NCBI RefSeq assembly: GCF_004684085.1
Contig: NZ_SRHZ01000024.1
Location: 124,001 to 188,000 of the forward strand
Direction of reading: 5' to 3'
From: Stenotrophomonas maltophilia
Lineage (GTDB): Bacteria > Pseudomonadota > Gammaproteobacteria > Xanthomonadales > Xanthomonadaceae
Length of the DNA stretch: 64,000 nt
Part shown: in pieces, positions 46,044 through 55,605 of the stretch
How the letters are laid out: each line of letters begins with the position of its first letter
Position numbering within the stretch: position 1 is the first letter of the stretch
Position numbers and translations under genes: made by a program
Notes under the pieces: model-generated
What the model saw: the letters and a program-made list of their open reading frames with translations, nothing else
Told to the model about the DNA's origin: nothing
Databases searched by the model: none

Positions 46044-47755
46044 TGCGCGGTGCGCTGTCTGTTGCTGTTTCCCTGGTACTGGCTGGTCAGGCGGTGGCCG
46101 CGCCGCGCCCGGACTATGTGGGTACCACCGAGCCGTTCGCCAGTGATGCGGTGTACTTCGTGGTCACCGACCGCTTCGTCAACGGTGATCCGTCCAACGA
46201 TCATCGTGACCAGGGTGGCGCGCACGGCACCTTCGACATTCCGGTGCCATGCCCGGACAAGGTGGACGGCAACATCGGCTATCTCGGCGGCGACTTCCGC
46301 GGCGTGCTCGACAACGCACAGTACATCCGTAACCTGGGCTTCGGCGCGGTGTGGATCACGCCCATCGTCGACAACCCGGACGAGGCCTTTACCGGCAGCA
46401 AGCCGAGCAGCTGCACCAGCACGCTGACCGATCGCGGCAAGACCGGTTATCACGGCTACTGGGGAATCAATTTCTACACACTCGATGAGCACCTGCCGAG
46501 CAAGGACCTGGACTTCGCCGGGCTGACCAAGGGCCTGCACGGTGCTGGCTTGAAGGTGGTGCTGGACATCGTGGGCAACCACGGTTCACCGGCCTGGACC
46601 ATGCCGACGCGGCAGCCGCAGTTCGGCCAGATCTTCGACAAGGACGGAAAGCTGATTGCCGACCACCAGAACCTGCCGCCGCAGAAACTGGATCCGAAGC
46701 ACAATCCGCTGCACGCGTTCTACAACAACATCGGTCCGGTCGACGGCAAGGACGGTTCGATCTTCGACGGCAATCTGGCCGAGCTGTCCGACTTCAACCA
46801 GGACAATCCGGCGGTGATGGACTACCTGGTCAACGCCTACCTGCAATGGACCGCGCAGGGCGTGGACGCGCTGCGCATCGACACCATCGGCTGGCTGCCG
46901 CACCCGTGGTGGCATGCCTTCGTCAAGCGCATCCGTGCCGAGCACCCTGACATGTTCATGTTCGGCGAAGCCTTCGACTACAACGCGGCGACCATTGCCG
47001 AGCACACCTGGCCGGCCAACGCCAATGTCAGCGTGCTCGACTTCCCGTTGCGCGGTGCACTGGAGCAGACCTTCGGCACCGCCGGCAAGGGTTTCGAGAC
47101 CCTGGCCGAGCCGCTGCACCTGAGCGGCGGGCCGTACGCCAATCCGTACGAGCTGATGAGCTTCTACGACAACCACGACATGCCGCGCCTGCAGGCCAGC
47201 GACAGCGGTTTCATCGACGCGCATAACTGGCTGTTCACCGCGCGCGGTATTCCGGTGGTCTACTACGGCTCGGAAACCGGCTTCATGCGTGGCCGTGCCG
47301 AGCATGCCGGCAACCGTGCCTACTTCGGCCAGCCGCGTGTGGATGCTGCGCCGAAAAGTCCGATCTTCGCGCCGCTGCAGCGCATCGCGCGACTGCGCGA
47401 AGCCACCCCGGCGCTGCAGCGCGGCCTGCAGGTGAACGAGCGCCTGCAGGGTGATGAGGCGGTGTTCTTCCGCGTGCTGCAGCATGGCGAGGTGGCGCAG
47501 ACCGCGCTGGTGCTGCTGAACAAGGGCGACAGTGCGAAGACCTTCGAGGTCAATCGCTATGTACAGCCGGGCAGCTGGCGCGATGCGCTGGACGGTGGCT
47601 CATTGACGGTGAGCGACGCTCTGAAGGCCGATGTGCCGGCGCACGGGGTGAAGGTGTATGTGCTGGATGCCGCCGTGCAGCAGCCGGCGCTGCAGGCCGA
47701 GCTGGACAAGGCGATGGCCGACCAGCGGGCACGGGACCAGCGGTTGGGGCGGTAG
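46043..47755 (+). CDS. Periplasmic GH13 alpha-amylase family enzyme
   Basis: 570 residues from the ATG at 46043, after GGAGG. Signal peptide cut near QAVAA-PR. GH13 motifs: VVLDIVGNHGS (I), GVDALRIDTIGWLPHPWW (II, nucleophile Asp), FMFGEAFDY (III, acid Glu) and SFYDNHDMPRL (IV). An exported enzyme that would cut maltodextrins after they enter the periplasm. Third gene of the glycosidase-MFS-amylase operon. Its TAG stop is the TAG of a GTAG REP head. Confidence 0.93.
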   Translation: MRGALSVAVSLVLAGQAVAAPRPDYVGTTEPFASDAVYFVVTDRFVNGDPSNDHRDQGGAHGTFDIPVPCPDKVDGNIGYLGGDFRGVLDNAQYIRNLGFGAVWITPIVDNPDEAFTGSKPSSCTSTLTDRGKTGYHGYWGINFYTLDEHLPSKDLDFAGLTKGLHGAGLKVVLDIVGNHGSPAWTMPTRQPQFGQIFDKDGKLIADHQNLPPQKLDPKHNPLHAFYNNIGPVDGKDGSIFDGNLAELSDFNQDNPAVMDYLVNAYLQWTAQGVDALRIDTIGWLPHPWWHAFVKRIRAEHPDMFMFGEAFDYNAATIAEHTWPANANVSVLDFPLRGALEQTFGTAGKGFETLAEPLHLSGGPYANPYELMSFYDNHDMPRLQASDSGFIDAHNWLFTARGIPVVYYGSETGFMRGRAEHAGNRAYFGQPRVDAAPKSPIFAPLQRIARLREATPALQRGLQVNERLQGDEAVFFRVLQHGEVAQTALVLLNKGDSAKTFEVNRYVQPGSWRDALDGGSLTVSDALKADVPAHGVKVYVLDAAVQQPALQAELDKAMADQRARDQRLGR

Positions 47756-47823
47756 TGCCGGCCGCTGGCCGGCAACCCATGAATCCATGGCACCTTCAGG
47801 TGCCGGCCAGCGGCCGGCACTAC
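47752..47823. repeat. Head-to-head CCGGCC REP pair overlapping the amylase stop
   Basis: GTAGTGCCGGCC starts at 47752, so its TAG (47753-47755) ends the amylase gene. The mirror copy ends in CTAC at 47823. Confidence 0.92.
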
Positions 47824-47877
47824 CGTGTGTGACCGCATCCGGCACAATAGGCACCCCTCACGCCCCGCCGTATCGCC

Positions 47878-48264
47878 ATGACCGACCTCGCCCCGCAGAC
47901 CCCGATCGAAACCCTGCTGAAGGCGGCGATGGACGGTGCAGTGCCGATCCGCGCCTTCATGGAGGCCTTCGTCGCTTCCGAGGTAGTGCTGCTGACCGGC
48001 AGCCTGGTCACCCCCGACGGCAGCGGCTTCGACCCGCTGCTGTTCGACAAGCAGGGCACCCTGCACGTGGCCGTGTTCACCGATCCGTCGCGGGTGGGCG
48101 TCTACAGCCAGCAGGCCGAACACCAGATCCGCTGGCTGATGCTGGACGTGCTGCGTCGCGTGCCGGGTGGCTACGGCGTGGTGATCAACCCGGGTACTTC
48201 GCTGGGCTTTGAGATCTCGCCCAGCGGCGTGGGCGAGATCCTGAAGGACTTCGCCCAAGGCTGA
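47878..48264 (+). CDS. SseB-like N-terminal domain protein
   Basis: 128 residues of the SseB N-terminal domain type: IRAFMEAFVASEVVLLTGS, then VAVFTDPSRV and GYGVVINPGTSLGFEISPSGV. No signal peptide. The family is widespread in bacteria, with roles reported in sulfur metabolism and secretion, but none is proven for stand-alone copies like this. It is followed by a REP pair. Confidence 0.85.
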   Translation: MTDLAPQTPIETLLKAAMDGAVPIRAFMEAFVASEVVLLTGSLVTPDGSGFDPLLFDKQGTLHVAVFTDPSRVGVYSQQAEHQIRWLMLDVLRRVPGGYGVVINPGTSLGFEISPSGVGEILKDFAQG

Positions 48265-48282
48265 GTTGCCGCCGCGCTATTT

Positions 48283-48349
48283 GTAGAGTCGAGCCGTGCT
48301 CGACTGCCTTTCGCGCATGGCCTGATGAGTCGAGCATGGCTCGACTCCA
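48283..48349. repeat. Head-to-head REP pair (GTAGAGTCGAGC type)
   Basis: GTAGAGTCGAGC/GCTCGACT and a mirrored AGTCGAGC/GCTCGACT copy. This is a different arm sequence with the same GTAG head, seen once in the window. Confidence 0.88.
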
Positions 48350-48414
48350 CAGAGGGCTTCCCTTCGAGCGCCGTCCGTGATCCTCTTGGGCAATATCGGG
48401 ATCAAGGCATTGCC

Positions 48415-48873
48415 ATGGAATTCAGGGTATTACCCGCTGGCGCACCGGAACGGCAGCAGCTGGCCCAGTGGTACCACGCAGAATGGGGCCAGGACGCCGG
48501 CTTGTCGCTGGAACAGGAACTGCAGCGGCTGAACCCGCCGCAGGATGCCGACGGTTTTCCGAATCTGATCGCCGCCTTCGATGGAGACCGGTTGGCCGGT
48601 GCCGTGCAGCTCAAGCGCCGGGAAATGCAGGCGTTCCCGCAGTACGAGCATTGGCTGGGCAGTGTGTTCGTGGCCGACAGTCATCGGGGCCGCGGCTTGG
48701 CCAGCGGACTGGTCGAACAGGCTGCGGCGCAGGCCGTGCGGATGGGGGTTTCCGACCTGTACCTGCAGACCGAAGCGTTGGATGGAGGCCTGTACGCGCG
48801 GCTGGGCTGGAAACCGCTGCAGGAAGTCGACAACCGCAGCTATCGTGTGCTGGTGATGGTGCGTTCACTATAA
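48415..48873 (+). CDS. GNAT N-acetyltransferase
   Basis: 152 residues from the ATG at 48415. The acetyl-CoA loop is VADSHRGRGLASGLVEQA near residues 88-105, followed by LYLQTEALDGGLYARLGW. The substrate is unknown. A longer open frame begins in the REP pair upstream, but the GNAT fold starts at the chosen ATG. Confidence 0.87.
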   Translation: MEFRVLPAGAPERQQLAQWYHAEWGQDAGLSLEQELQRLNPPQDADGFPNLIAAFDGDRLAGAVQLKRREMQAFPQYEHWLGSVFVADSHRGRGLASGLVEQAAAQAVRMGVSDLYLQTEALDGGLYARLGWKPLQEVDNRSYRVLVMVRSL

Positions 48874-49000
48874 AGAAGCGCCCTGGTGCTCCGTCCAGGC
48901 GGTAAGCTGGATGTGCCCGTTGAACAAGCGCGGGAGCTCCGGCTCACCGCTGTCGGAACAGAGGCAGCCACAGGGTTTGCAGACTTCGGGTATCGAATGC

Positions 49001-49375
49001 TCAATCGGCAGTCAGGTTGCCCGCCACGAAGACAGCGTTGTGGCGTACATCGTCGCGCTCGATGTATCGCAGGAGGTCCTGTGCGAGAACGCGTCTGCTG
49101 ATTGCTGCCAAGCGCTCATTCTCCGCATCCGATTTTCCCGATGAGCTGGCTGAGAGCAACAGCATATTGACGATGTGGGATGAGATCCTGGACTGTAGCT
49201 CAGCTGGGGATCTTGCTTCGCCATCCTCGTCGAAAAGCAGATGGATGGACATCGCGAGATCATCGCTGTACTGGCGCTTCAGACTGGGTAGTCCATGGGT
49301 GATGTGAAATGCCCCCAGAAGCGAGAATGCGATGGCGACCAGGGAATGCGTTACCAGCTGCATCCATATCTTCAT
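49001..49375 (-). CDS. Small membrane-anchored protein of unknown function
   Basis: 124 residues, no family recognised. One N-terminal hydrophobic segment (about 8-28) is followed by a soluble, mostly helical part (LVTHSLVAIAFSLLGAFHI, then acidic and Arg-rich helices). It is 10 bases downstream of the next gene on the same strand, so the two form an operon. Base composition is less GC-rich than the surroundings, and the third codon positions are less biased, which suggests acquired DNA. Confidence 0.65.
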   Translation of the reverse strand: MKIWMQLVTHSLVAIAFSLLGAFHITHGLPSLKRQYSDDLAMSIHLLFDEDGEARSPAELQSRISSHIVNMLLLSASSSGKSDAENERLAAISRRVLAQDLLRYIERDDVRHNAVFVAGNLTAD

Positions 49376-49385
49376 GGCGGATCTC

Positions 49386-50285
49386 CTAGCGGGGACGGAT
49401 CCATTCGCAGCGATCCAGCCTCCCGTTTACCGATCCGCATCGGTAGTAGCCGCCACTGAAGTTGTAGCGGATCTCGCGAGGCCAATCACCCTTGTCGATA
49501 TCAATATCAATCTGTCCCCCATTCTTGATGGTGTCTGATTCAGGCAAAGCCTGGCCGAAAACATCCTTGGCCGTGCCTTTGATCAGTCGAGCCGCACCTC
49601 TTGCCATTGGATTGATCTGCCAGCAAGCAGTGTCGCCGTTGTCCATCAGCAGGCAGCCGCCAATGCCTCTTCCGAAGAAATGCTCGAGTGACCGGAAGAG
49701 CGAGCCGATGAGGTTTCCATTGATCTGTCCATGTTGCCAGGCCGGATTGTTTGCCGTGTGCGCGATTCGGATCGCATCATCTACTGCCGGAATGAATTGC
49801 ATTGCGACATGCAGGCTTGAGAAGTGGCCGCTGTCGTTTACGGGTTTTATGAATACCCATTCTTTCGACATGCGGACGATTGCTTCAAGCTGAAGTCGTT
49901 CGCCGTCTGCCAGGCCCTGTGAACTGCTGTCGAAGTCACCTTGCCCATGCCGGCTCAGCACCGGTTGGCTCGGCAGGCGCCAGCTTGGAACGATGACGTC
50001 AGCAGTGACTTCCAAACTGCCTTGGGGAGGGGCCTGGTGGAAGCGTCTGGGAACCTCGCCAGGAGGAATGTAGTTGACGGTGACGTAAAGCGCTTCGGCG
50101 GTGTTGGGGTTGACCACGAGGTAGACCTCCCAGCCACGACGGAACCCATGAGCCATCTCGCCAGCGGACTCGTATTGCCAGGATTGAGTGCAATTGCCAC
50201 AGGTGACTACCTGGACCGCGTGCGCCTCGAACGGGGACAGCGCGGAACCTGCCAGAATCAAGGTGGCTGCAGAGATCATTTTCAC
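49386..50285 (-). CDS. Secreted protein of unknown function
   Basis: 299 residues from a GTG at 50285, chosen because AAGGAG lies 7 bases before it and a signal peptide follows (cut near SPFEAHA-VQ). The mature part starts with VVTCGNCTQSW, a C-x2-C pair, and ends with CGSVNGRLDRC. The early half is beta-rich (WEVYLVVNPNTAEALYVTV). I recognise no domain. It is coupled to a small anchored protein gene. Lower GC than its neighbours and no REP nearby suggest transfer. Confidence 0.65.
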   Translation of the reverse strand: MKMISAATLILAGSALSPFEAHAVQVVTCGNCTQSWQYESAGEMAHGFRRGWEVYLVVNPNTAEALYVTVNYIPPGEVPRRFHQAPPQGSLEVTADVIVPSWRLPSQPVLSRHGQGDFDSSSQGLADGERLQLEAIVRMSKEWVFIKPVNDSGHFSSLHVAMQFIPAVDDAIRIAHTANNPAWQHGQINGNLIGSLFRSLEHFFGRGIGGCLLMDNGDTACWQINPMARGAARLIKGTAKDVFGQALPESDTIKNGGQIDIDIDKGDWPREIRYNFSGGYYRCGSVNGRLDRCEWIRPR

Positions 50286-50532
50286 AAACTGACTCCTTGG
50301 ACGAGTGGGTGTACTTGCGGGTACACCTTCCTGATCCACGGTGTCCCCCTGATTCACCTTGCGCTTCGTGGCGACTGCCGCGTATCGGTAACCGCCGCGC
50401 GGTTCGTCAGAGATCTGAGGATCTTGATGTCAGGCATCCAATCTGGCCCCGATGGGGCCATCTGCTGCAACCAGGGTCAGTCAGCGTTATTCTGGAAGCG
50501 GACTCCATCTTCTGGTGGCTGATATCGTGACC

Positions 50533-50832
50533 ATGGCCGCACCCCGCCATTCCCGCTCCGCGCTGATTTTCCTGATCGCGGCCATCGTCGTCGCGCTGGT
50601 GTCCATGCCCCTGTTGCGCGCCGTGGGCATGGTGCTGTGGCCGGTGTTCGTCATTGCCTGGCTGATCAACCTGGGCGCGGCCTGGCATCTTGCGCAGTGG
50701 GCACGCCAGCAGGGCCGCTCAGCGTGGGCATTCGGGTTGCCGGCAGCGCTCGGCACCGTCGCCTCGATCGTGGTCTTTGTGCTGCTGGCGTTGCTGGGGC
50801 CGAAGTCGGGTTCGCAACGCCCCGCAGCGTAG
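50533..50832 (+). CDS. Small integral membrane protein
   Basis: 99 residues from the ATG at 50533, with three predicted membrane helices (about 10-30, 33-52 and 70-91) and short basic loops (ARQQGRSAWA). No family recognised. It lies between the lower-GC pair and a REP cluster, and its own composition is that of the core genome. Confidence 0.65.
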   Translation: MAAPRHSRSALIFLIAAIVVALVSMPLLRAVGMVLWPVFVIAWLINLGAAWHLAQWARQQGRSAWAFGLPAALGTVASIVVFVLLALLGPKSGSQRPAA

Positions 50833-50862
50833 CCGACGCGGTAGACCATGCCGCGGAACGGC

Positions 50863-50968
50863 ATCCACGCATGGCGTGGATCTACTTCGGCATCATCTTG
50901 CCCGTGGACATCCATGCCACGCGTGGATGCTTCTTCGAACGATGCCGGCCCTCGGACCGGCACCACCG
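50863..50968. repeat. REP cluster, partly degenerate
   Basis: An inverted ATCCACGC copy ending CTAC (50863-50885), a degenerate copy without head (50910-50928) and a decayed GCCGGCC copy (about 50942-50967). Confidence 0.8.
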
Positions 50969-50974
50969 TACCCC

Positions 50975-53900
50975 TTACATCGTTACCTTGCGCCGATTGT
51001 CATCGCTCACCCGGTCGATCAGCTTGTTGTAGGGATCGAAGCCTGCTTCGTCCGGCTTTTCATCCACCGTCACCGTGATCTTCGGCTCGGCGCTGGTGAT
51101 GTAGTGGCGCTGCAGGTACAGCACCTTCTGGTCGCGCTCCTTGCCCGATGGCCCATTGGCGAACACGCCGACCTCGACCCAGTCATCCATCTTCCCATCG
51201 CTTTCCTTGCCCTTGCCGTCGGCGTACTGCTTGGCGGCGTGCAGGTCCAGGGTCACGTCGTAGCGGCCGTCCTCGCGCTTGCGGGCGGTGGCGGCCATCA
51301 CGCGGTTGTCGTAGAAGCTGATCTTCTCGAACAGGTCGGTGACCAGCTGCTGGCGGTCGGCCGGGGTCTCGTCACGGATGTAGCCCAGCAGTTCGCGTGA
51401 GGTGGTGTACGGCGGTTGCTGGTACCCCTTGTCCTGCAGGAAGCGCTTCAACGCGCGGTTCAACGCCTGCTCGCCGATTTCCTCACGCAGCCGGTAGAAC
51501 ACCAGCGAACCCTTCTGGTAGTGGATGTACTGCTGGTTCTCCACGCGTTCCAGCGGCTGTTCCTCGATGGCCTCGCCACCGCGACCGGACAGGTAGCTGT
51601 CCAGTTCGCGCTTGAGGAACTGGCGCATGTGCTGGCGGCCGTACTCCTGCTCCATCACCATCAGTGCCGAGTACTGCGACAGCGATTCGGACAGGACCGT
51701 TGCGCCCTGCACGTTGGCGCCGATCACCTGGTGTGCCCACCACTGGTGCGCGATCTCATGCGCGGTCACGTAGAACACGTAGTCCACCTTGTCCGGGTCA
51801 CGCAGGTCGGCGATGAAACCGATGGCTTCGGAATAGGGAATGGTATTGGCGAACGATTGCGCGAAGCGGGCATAGCCCGGGAACTCGATGATGCGCACCT
51901 GGCGGTGCTGGTAGGGCGTGAAGTTGGCCTCGTAGTAGGCCAACGATTTCTGCACCGCTTCGATCATCCGGTCCACGTTGTAACCGTGCGCCGGGTCGAA
52001 GTAGACCTCCACCGGGATGTCCTTGTACTTGGCCCTGCGCACTTCCCAGCGTGCCGACAGGTAGGCGTAGAAGTTCAGCATCGGCCGGTCCATGGCATAG
52101 CTGAAGCAGCGCCGGCCATTGACCGTGGTCTCGTGCTGCAGGTAACCCGGCGCCAGTGCCACCTGGTCCGGCGCAGTGCAGACCGTGGTGCGGAAGTCGA
52201 GCCAGTCGGCATCGTTGGAGATGTAGGTGTTGGCCCGTGCGGCTTCGTCTTCCAGCTTGGGCATGCGCCGCGGCTCACCCAGGTCGCGCTTGCGGCGCTC
52301 GTTGCGGTCGCTGATCTCGGCGCCTTCGTTGTAGCCAAAGGAAGGCAGTACGCGGCTGTTGAAGAACGTGCCGTTGTCCACGATGTTGCTCGGTGCCTGG
52401 CCGGCGGTGATGCCGTTGGGCTTCTGCACCACCCGGAAATGCACGCTGCGGGTTTCACCCGGTTGCAGCGGTTTCTGCAGGCGGTAAATGCGGTAGCCGA
52501 GATCGGCGTCGTGCATCGCCAGCGTCTGTCCGCCCAGGTCGACCGCGACCAGCTGCTTGTCATCACCCATCGAGACGTGCACGTCCTCGATCGGCGTGGC
52601 GTGGGTGTTGCGCACCGTCCAGTTCGCATCGATCACCATCGACTGCGATTCCGGGAACAGGTCCACGCGGTTGTCCACCGCCACGATGCGGGGCTGCGGC
52701 AGGTTACGGTACTTCGACAGCTCGCGCTCATAGCGGGCCTGCAGATCCAGCTGCTGGTCGGGCGCGATGAACTCGTTGCGGATATTGGTGCTCCAGTACA
52801 GCCAGCCACCCACGCCGACGAAGGCCAATGCGGCGACTCCGGCGAAGACCCCGGTCGGGCCGCGCAGGCGGCGGCCGGCCAAGGCCAGGCGCTGACGCAG
52901 GCCCTGGCTGACGCCTCGTACCCAGAAGGCTGACGCCAGGCACATCAAGGTCAGCAGGAACAGCGCCCAGTAGCCTTGGAACGCCAGTTGCCCGGTCAGG
53001 AAGTGGCCGTAGCCGTTCATGTCCGAATAGGGCGCGTTGGGCCAGCTGCCGAAGTTGTACAGGTTCTGCGTGTAGTCGAGCAGGCCGAGCACGCCCTGGC
53101 CGATCATCACCACGATCAGCAGCGCATAGCCGACGAACTTGTTGTTGGTGAGCACCTGCAACACCAGCGCCAGGCCCCCCATCAGGATGTAGACCACCGA
53201 ATCCAGCGCCAGGCTGCGCAGGTACAGCAGCGGCTCCAGATGCGTGTAGCCCTTGGCCAGCTGTACGCCCATCGCGGCCACTGCACCGGCCGCCTGGAAG
53301 CAGACGATCACCGCCAGCAACGCGGTGAACTTGGCCAGCAGCGGTATCCAGTTCGGCACCGGCATGGCGTCGGTCACTTCGTTGATGCGCGCGCTGCGTT
53401 CCTTCCAGACCAGCTCGCCGGCGAAGAACAGCACGATGATCACCAGCAGCCAGCTGAAGGCGCCCTGCAGGGCCATGATCATCTGCGAGGTGACCGGCCA
53501 GATCGAGGTGCCGTACAGGGTCTGCCGGAACAGTGCGCTGGGGAGGAAATTGGCCAGGCCCAGCACCAGCAGCACGATGAATGGCACGCTGCGCAACACG
53601 CCGCGCGTATCGAAGCGGACCTGACGCAGGAACTGCTGCCACGCCGTAGCGGCGGTGAACATCGGTACCACGCGCGGCAATGCTGCGCGGCTGGGGCGGA
53701 CGGCGCCGGCATCGGCAACCGGCTGCGCCTGCCTGCGGCCCCATCGACGACGGCCGCTGCCGCTGCGTTCGGTGCGGAACAGTGCGAAGGTCGCGGCAAA
53801 CAGCGCGGCCGCCACGCCCAGCCACAAGGCGCGGTTGGCCAGCAGATAACCGGCCAGTTCGGGAATCCCGTTGTTGCGTTCTGCTGTGGACCAGTAGCGG

Positions 53901-54559
53901 ATGGTACGGCCGAGTGCGCGCATGCCCAGCGGTTCGCTCAGCACCGCGATCCACGTGTTGTCGATGTCACGCAGCAACGCGGCGCTGGCACCGTACAGCA
54001 CCAGGTAGGCCACCAGGCCGATGTAGACCCACAGGATCGAACGGGTCAGGGCGGCCAGCAGCGACAGTAGCGCGGTGGTGAACAACAGGTTCGGAATGAC
54101 GATGACCGCGAACGTCCAGGCATAGCCCTGCCAGCTGATCGGGCCCATGCGTTCGGGATCGACCCAGGGCATGAACGGCGCCAGCCATAGGCCGAAGGCA
54201 ATCAGGACGTAGACCAGCAAGCCGGCAGCCAGGGCGGCGGCGATGCGCCCGGCCAGGTAGTCGCGGCGCTTTACCGGGCTGGCGAAGATCAGTTCGGCGG
54301 TGCCGAGTTCGAAGTCACGCAACAGCGCGTTGCTGACGAACAGCGCGGTGACCAGCATGCCGAGCAGGGTGAAGATGCCCAGCATCTGTGCGATCACGGT
54401 GGGTGCGTTGCTGTGCACGTTGCCGGCGCCACCACCGATCTGCACCGCATCACTGGAGGCGGCGGCGAAGGCGAGCAGGGCGAACAGCCCGGCCAGCAGC
54501 CACAGCAGCGGGGAGCGCAACTGCTCGCGCAGCTCGAAACGGAAGAAGTTGAGGATCAT
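50975..54559 (-). CDS. ABC transporter permease fused to M1 aminopeptidase
   Basis: 1194 residues. Two blocks of about six membrane helices (about 15-260 and 320-590) form an ABC-2-type permease. From about 620 to the end is an M1 metallopeptidase: H934-E-I-A-H938 in the zinc motif HEIAHQWW, and the third ligand Glu in VLSESLSQY. The peptidase half should lie outside the cytoplasm. It is 12 bases from an ATPase gene, which makes a two-gene exporter. The substrate and the role of the peptidase are unknown. Such fusions occur in xanthomonads and Bacteroidetes. Confidence 0.9.
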   Translation of the reverse strand: MILNFFRFELREQLRSPLLWLLAGLFALLAFAAASSDAVQIGGGAGNVHSNAPTVIAQMLGIFTLLGMLVTALFVSNALLRDFELGTAELIFASPVKRRDYLAGRIAAALAAGLLVYVLIAFGLWLAPFMPWVDPERMGPISWQGYAWTFAVIVIPNLLFTTALLSLLAALTRSILWVYIGLVAYLVLYGASAALLRDIDNTWIAVLSEPLGMRALGRTIRYWSTAERNNGIPELAGYLLANRALWLGVAAALFAATFALFRTERSGSGRRRWGRRQAQPVADAGAVRPSRAALPRVVPMFTAATAWQQFLRQVRFDTRGVLRSVPFIVLLVLGLANFLPSALFRQTLYGTSIWPVTSQMIMALQGAFSWLLVIIVLFFAGELVWKERSARINEVTDAMPVPNWIPLLAKFTALLAVIVCFQAAGAVAAMGVQLAKGYTHLEPLLYLRSLALDSVVYILMGGLALVLQVLTNNKFVGYALLIVVMIGQGVLGLLDYTQNLYNFGSWPNAPYSDMNGYGHFLTGQLAFQGYWALFLLTLMCLASAFWVRGVSQGLRQRLALAGRRLRGPTGVFAGVAALAFVGVGGWLYWSTNIRNEFIAPDQQLDLQARYERELSKYRNLPQPRIVAVDNRVDLFPESQSMVIDANWTVRNTHATPIEDVHVSMGDDKQLVAVDLGGQTLAMHDADLGYRIYRLQKPLQPGETRSVHFRVVQKPNGITAGQAPSNIVDNGTFFNSRVLPSFGYNEGAEISDRNERRKRDLGEPRRMPKLEDEAARANTYISNDADWLDFRTTVCTAPDQVALAPGYLQHETTVNGRRCFSYAMDRPMLNFYAYLSARWEVRRAKYKDIPVEVYFDPAHGYNVDRMIEAVQKSLAYYEANFTPYQHRQVRIIEFPGYARFAQSFANTIPYSEAIGFIADLRDPDKVDYVFYVTAHEIAHQWWAHQVIGANVQGATVLSESLSQYSALMVMEQEYGRQHMRQFLKRELDSYLSGRGGEAIEEQPLERVENQQYIHYQKGSLVFYRLREEIGEQALNRALKRFLQDKGYQQPPYTTSRELLGYIRDETPADRQQLVTDLFEKISFYDNRVMAATARKREDGRYDVTLDLHAAKQYADGKGKESDGKMDDWVEVGVFANGPSGKERDQKVLYLQRHYITSAEPKITVTVDEKPDEAGFDPYNKLIDRVSDDNRRKVTM

Positions 54560-54571
54560 GGTGTGCTCCGC

Positions 54572-55474
54572 TCAGGCTGCCGCGCGGGCACGGGCCTGCA
54601 GGCGCAGGCGCTGGAAGTACACATCCTCGAGATCGGGAGCCACGGCCGCGAAGCCATCGCCGGGGTCGTTGGCGCTGTGCACGTGGATCACCGGGCGGCC
54701 ACCGACCAGGCGGGTGGACAGCACCACGTAGCGTGCCTCGTGGTCGGCCAGTTCCGAAGGATCGACCTGCTTGCGCCAGACCTGCTGCTGCAACGCCTCG
54801 ATCGCATCGGTAGGGCGGCCGGTCAGCAGCACCTGCCCCTTGTTCATGATCGCCATCGTCGGGCACAGGTCGGTCACGTCCTCGACGATGTGGGTGGACA
54901 GGATCACCGCCACGTTCTCACCAATGGCCGCCAGCAGGTTGAGGAAGCGGTTGCGTTCCTCCGGGTCGAGGCCGGCGGTGGGCTCGTCGACGATCACCAG
55001 CCGCGGGTCGCCCAGCAGCGCCTGGGCAATTCCGAAGCGCTGGCGCATGCCGCCGGAGTAGGTGCCCAGCTTGCGTTTGCGCGCGTCCCACAGGTTCACT
55101 TGCTGCAGCAGCCCATCGACCACCTCGCGGCGCTGTGCGCGCTGGGTCAGGCCCTTGAGCACCGCGAAATGTTCCAGCAGGTCCAGCGCGCTGACTTTCG
55201 GGTACACGCCGAAATCCTGCGGCAGGTAGCCCAACCGGCGGCGCACGGCGTCCTTGTCGCGCAGCACGTCGATCGGTGCCTCGCCCGGAATGCTGAGGGT
55301 GGCGGTGCCGCTGTCGGCCTCCTGCAGGGTGGACAGCGTGCGCATCAGCGAGGATTTGCCGGCACCGTTCGGACCGAGCAGGCCGAACATGCCGCGCGGG
55401 ATGTCCAGAGTAACGTTGTTGAGGGCATGCACGCCGTTGGCGTACGTCTTGGACAGCGAATCGATCTTCAGCAT
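54572..55474 (-). CDS. ABC transporter ATP-binding protein
   Basis: 300 residues from the ATG at 55474. Complete ABC motifs: Walker A GPNGAGKSS (34-42), signature YSGGMRQRFGIAQAL and Walker B RLVIVDEPTAGLDP. It powers the permease-peptidase fusion encoded next. The C-terminal 80 residues resemble the extra domain of ABC-2 exporters. No regulator is adjacent on this strand. Confidence 0.93.
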   Translation of the reverse strand: MLKIDSLSKTYANGVHALNNVTLDIPRGMFGLLGPNGAGKSSLMRTLSTLQEADSGTATLSIPGEAPIDVLRDKDAVRRRLGYLPQDFGVYPKVSALDLLEHFAVLKGLTQRAQRREVVDGLLQQVNLWDARKRKLGTYSGGMRQRFGIAQALLGDPRLVIVDEPTAGLDPEERNRFLNLLAAIGENVAVILSTHIVEDVTDLCPTMAIMNKGQVLLTGRPTDAIEALQQQVWRKQVDPSELADHEARYVVLSTRLVGGRPVIHVHSANDPGDGFAAVAPDLEDVYFQRLRLQARARAAA

Positions 55475-55605
55475 GCGACGTACACCTTTCCATGGGCGAT
55501 GTCTGCGCGTTATCCGCGCATCAGCCTCCGTGCGCATCCGCCGTTGGTCATGGGGGGAGAATTCCGCCGTCGCACGTTGGGGCGTGGCGGGAGGCCTGGC
55601 GGCGC

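Noticed and set aside
48886-49144. Plus-strand frames of 71-77 codons opposite the small anchored protein gene
   Set aside because: They overlap the better-supported minus-strand gene and lack start signals.
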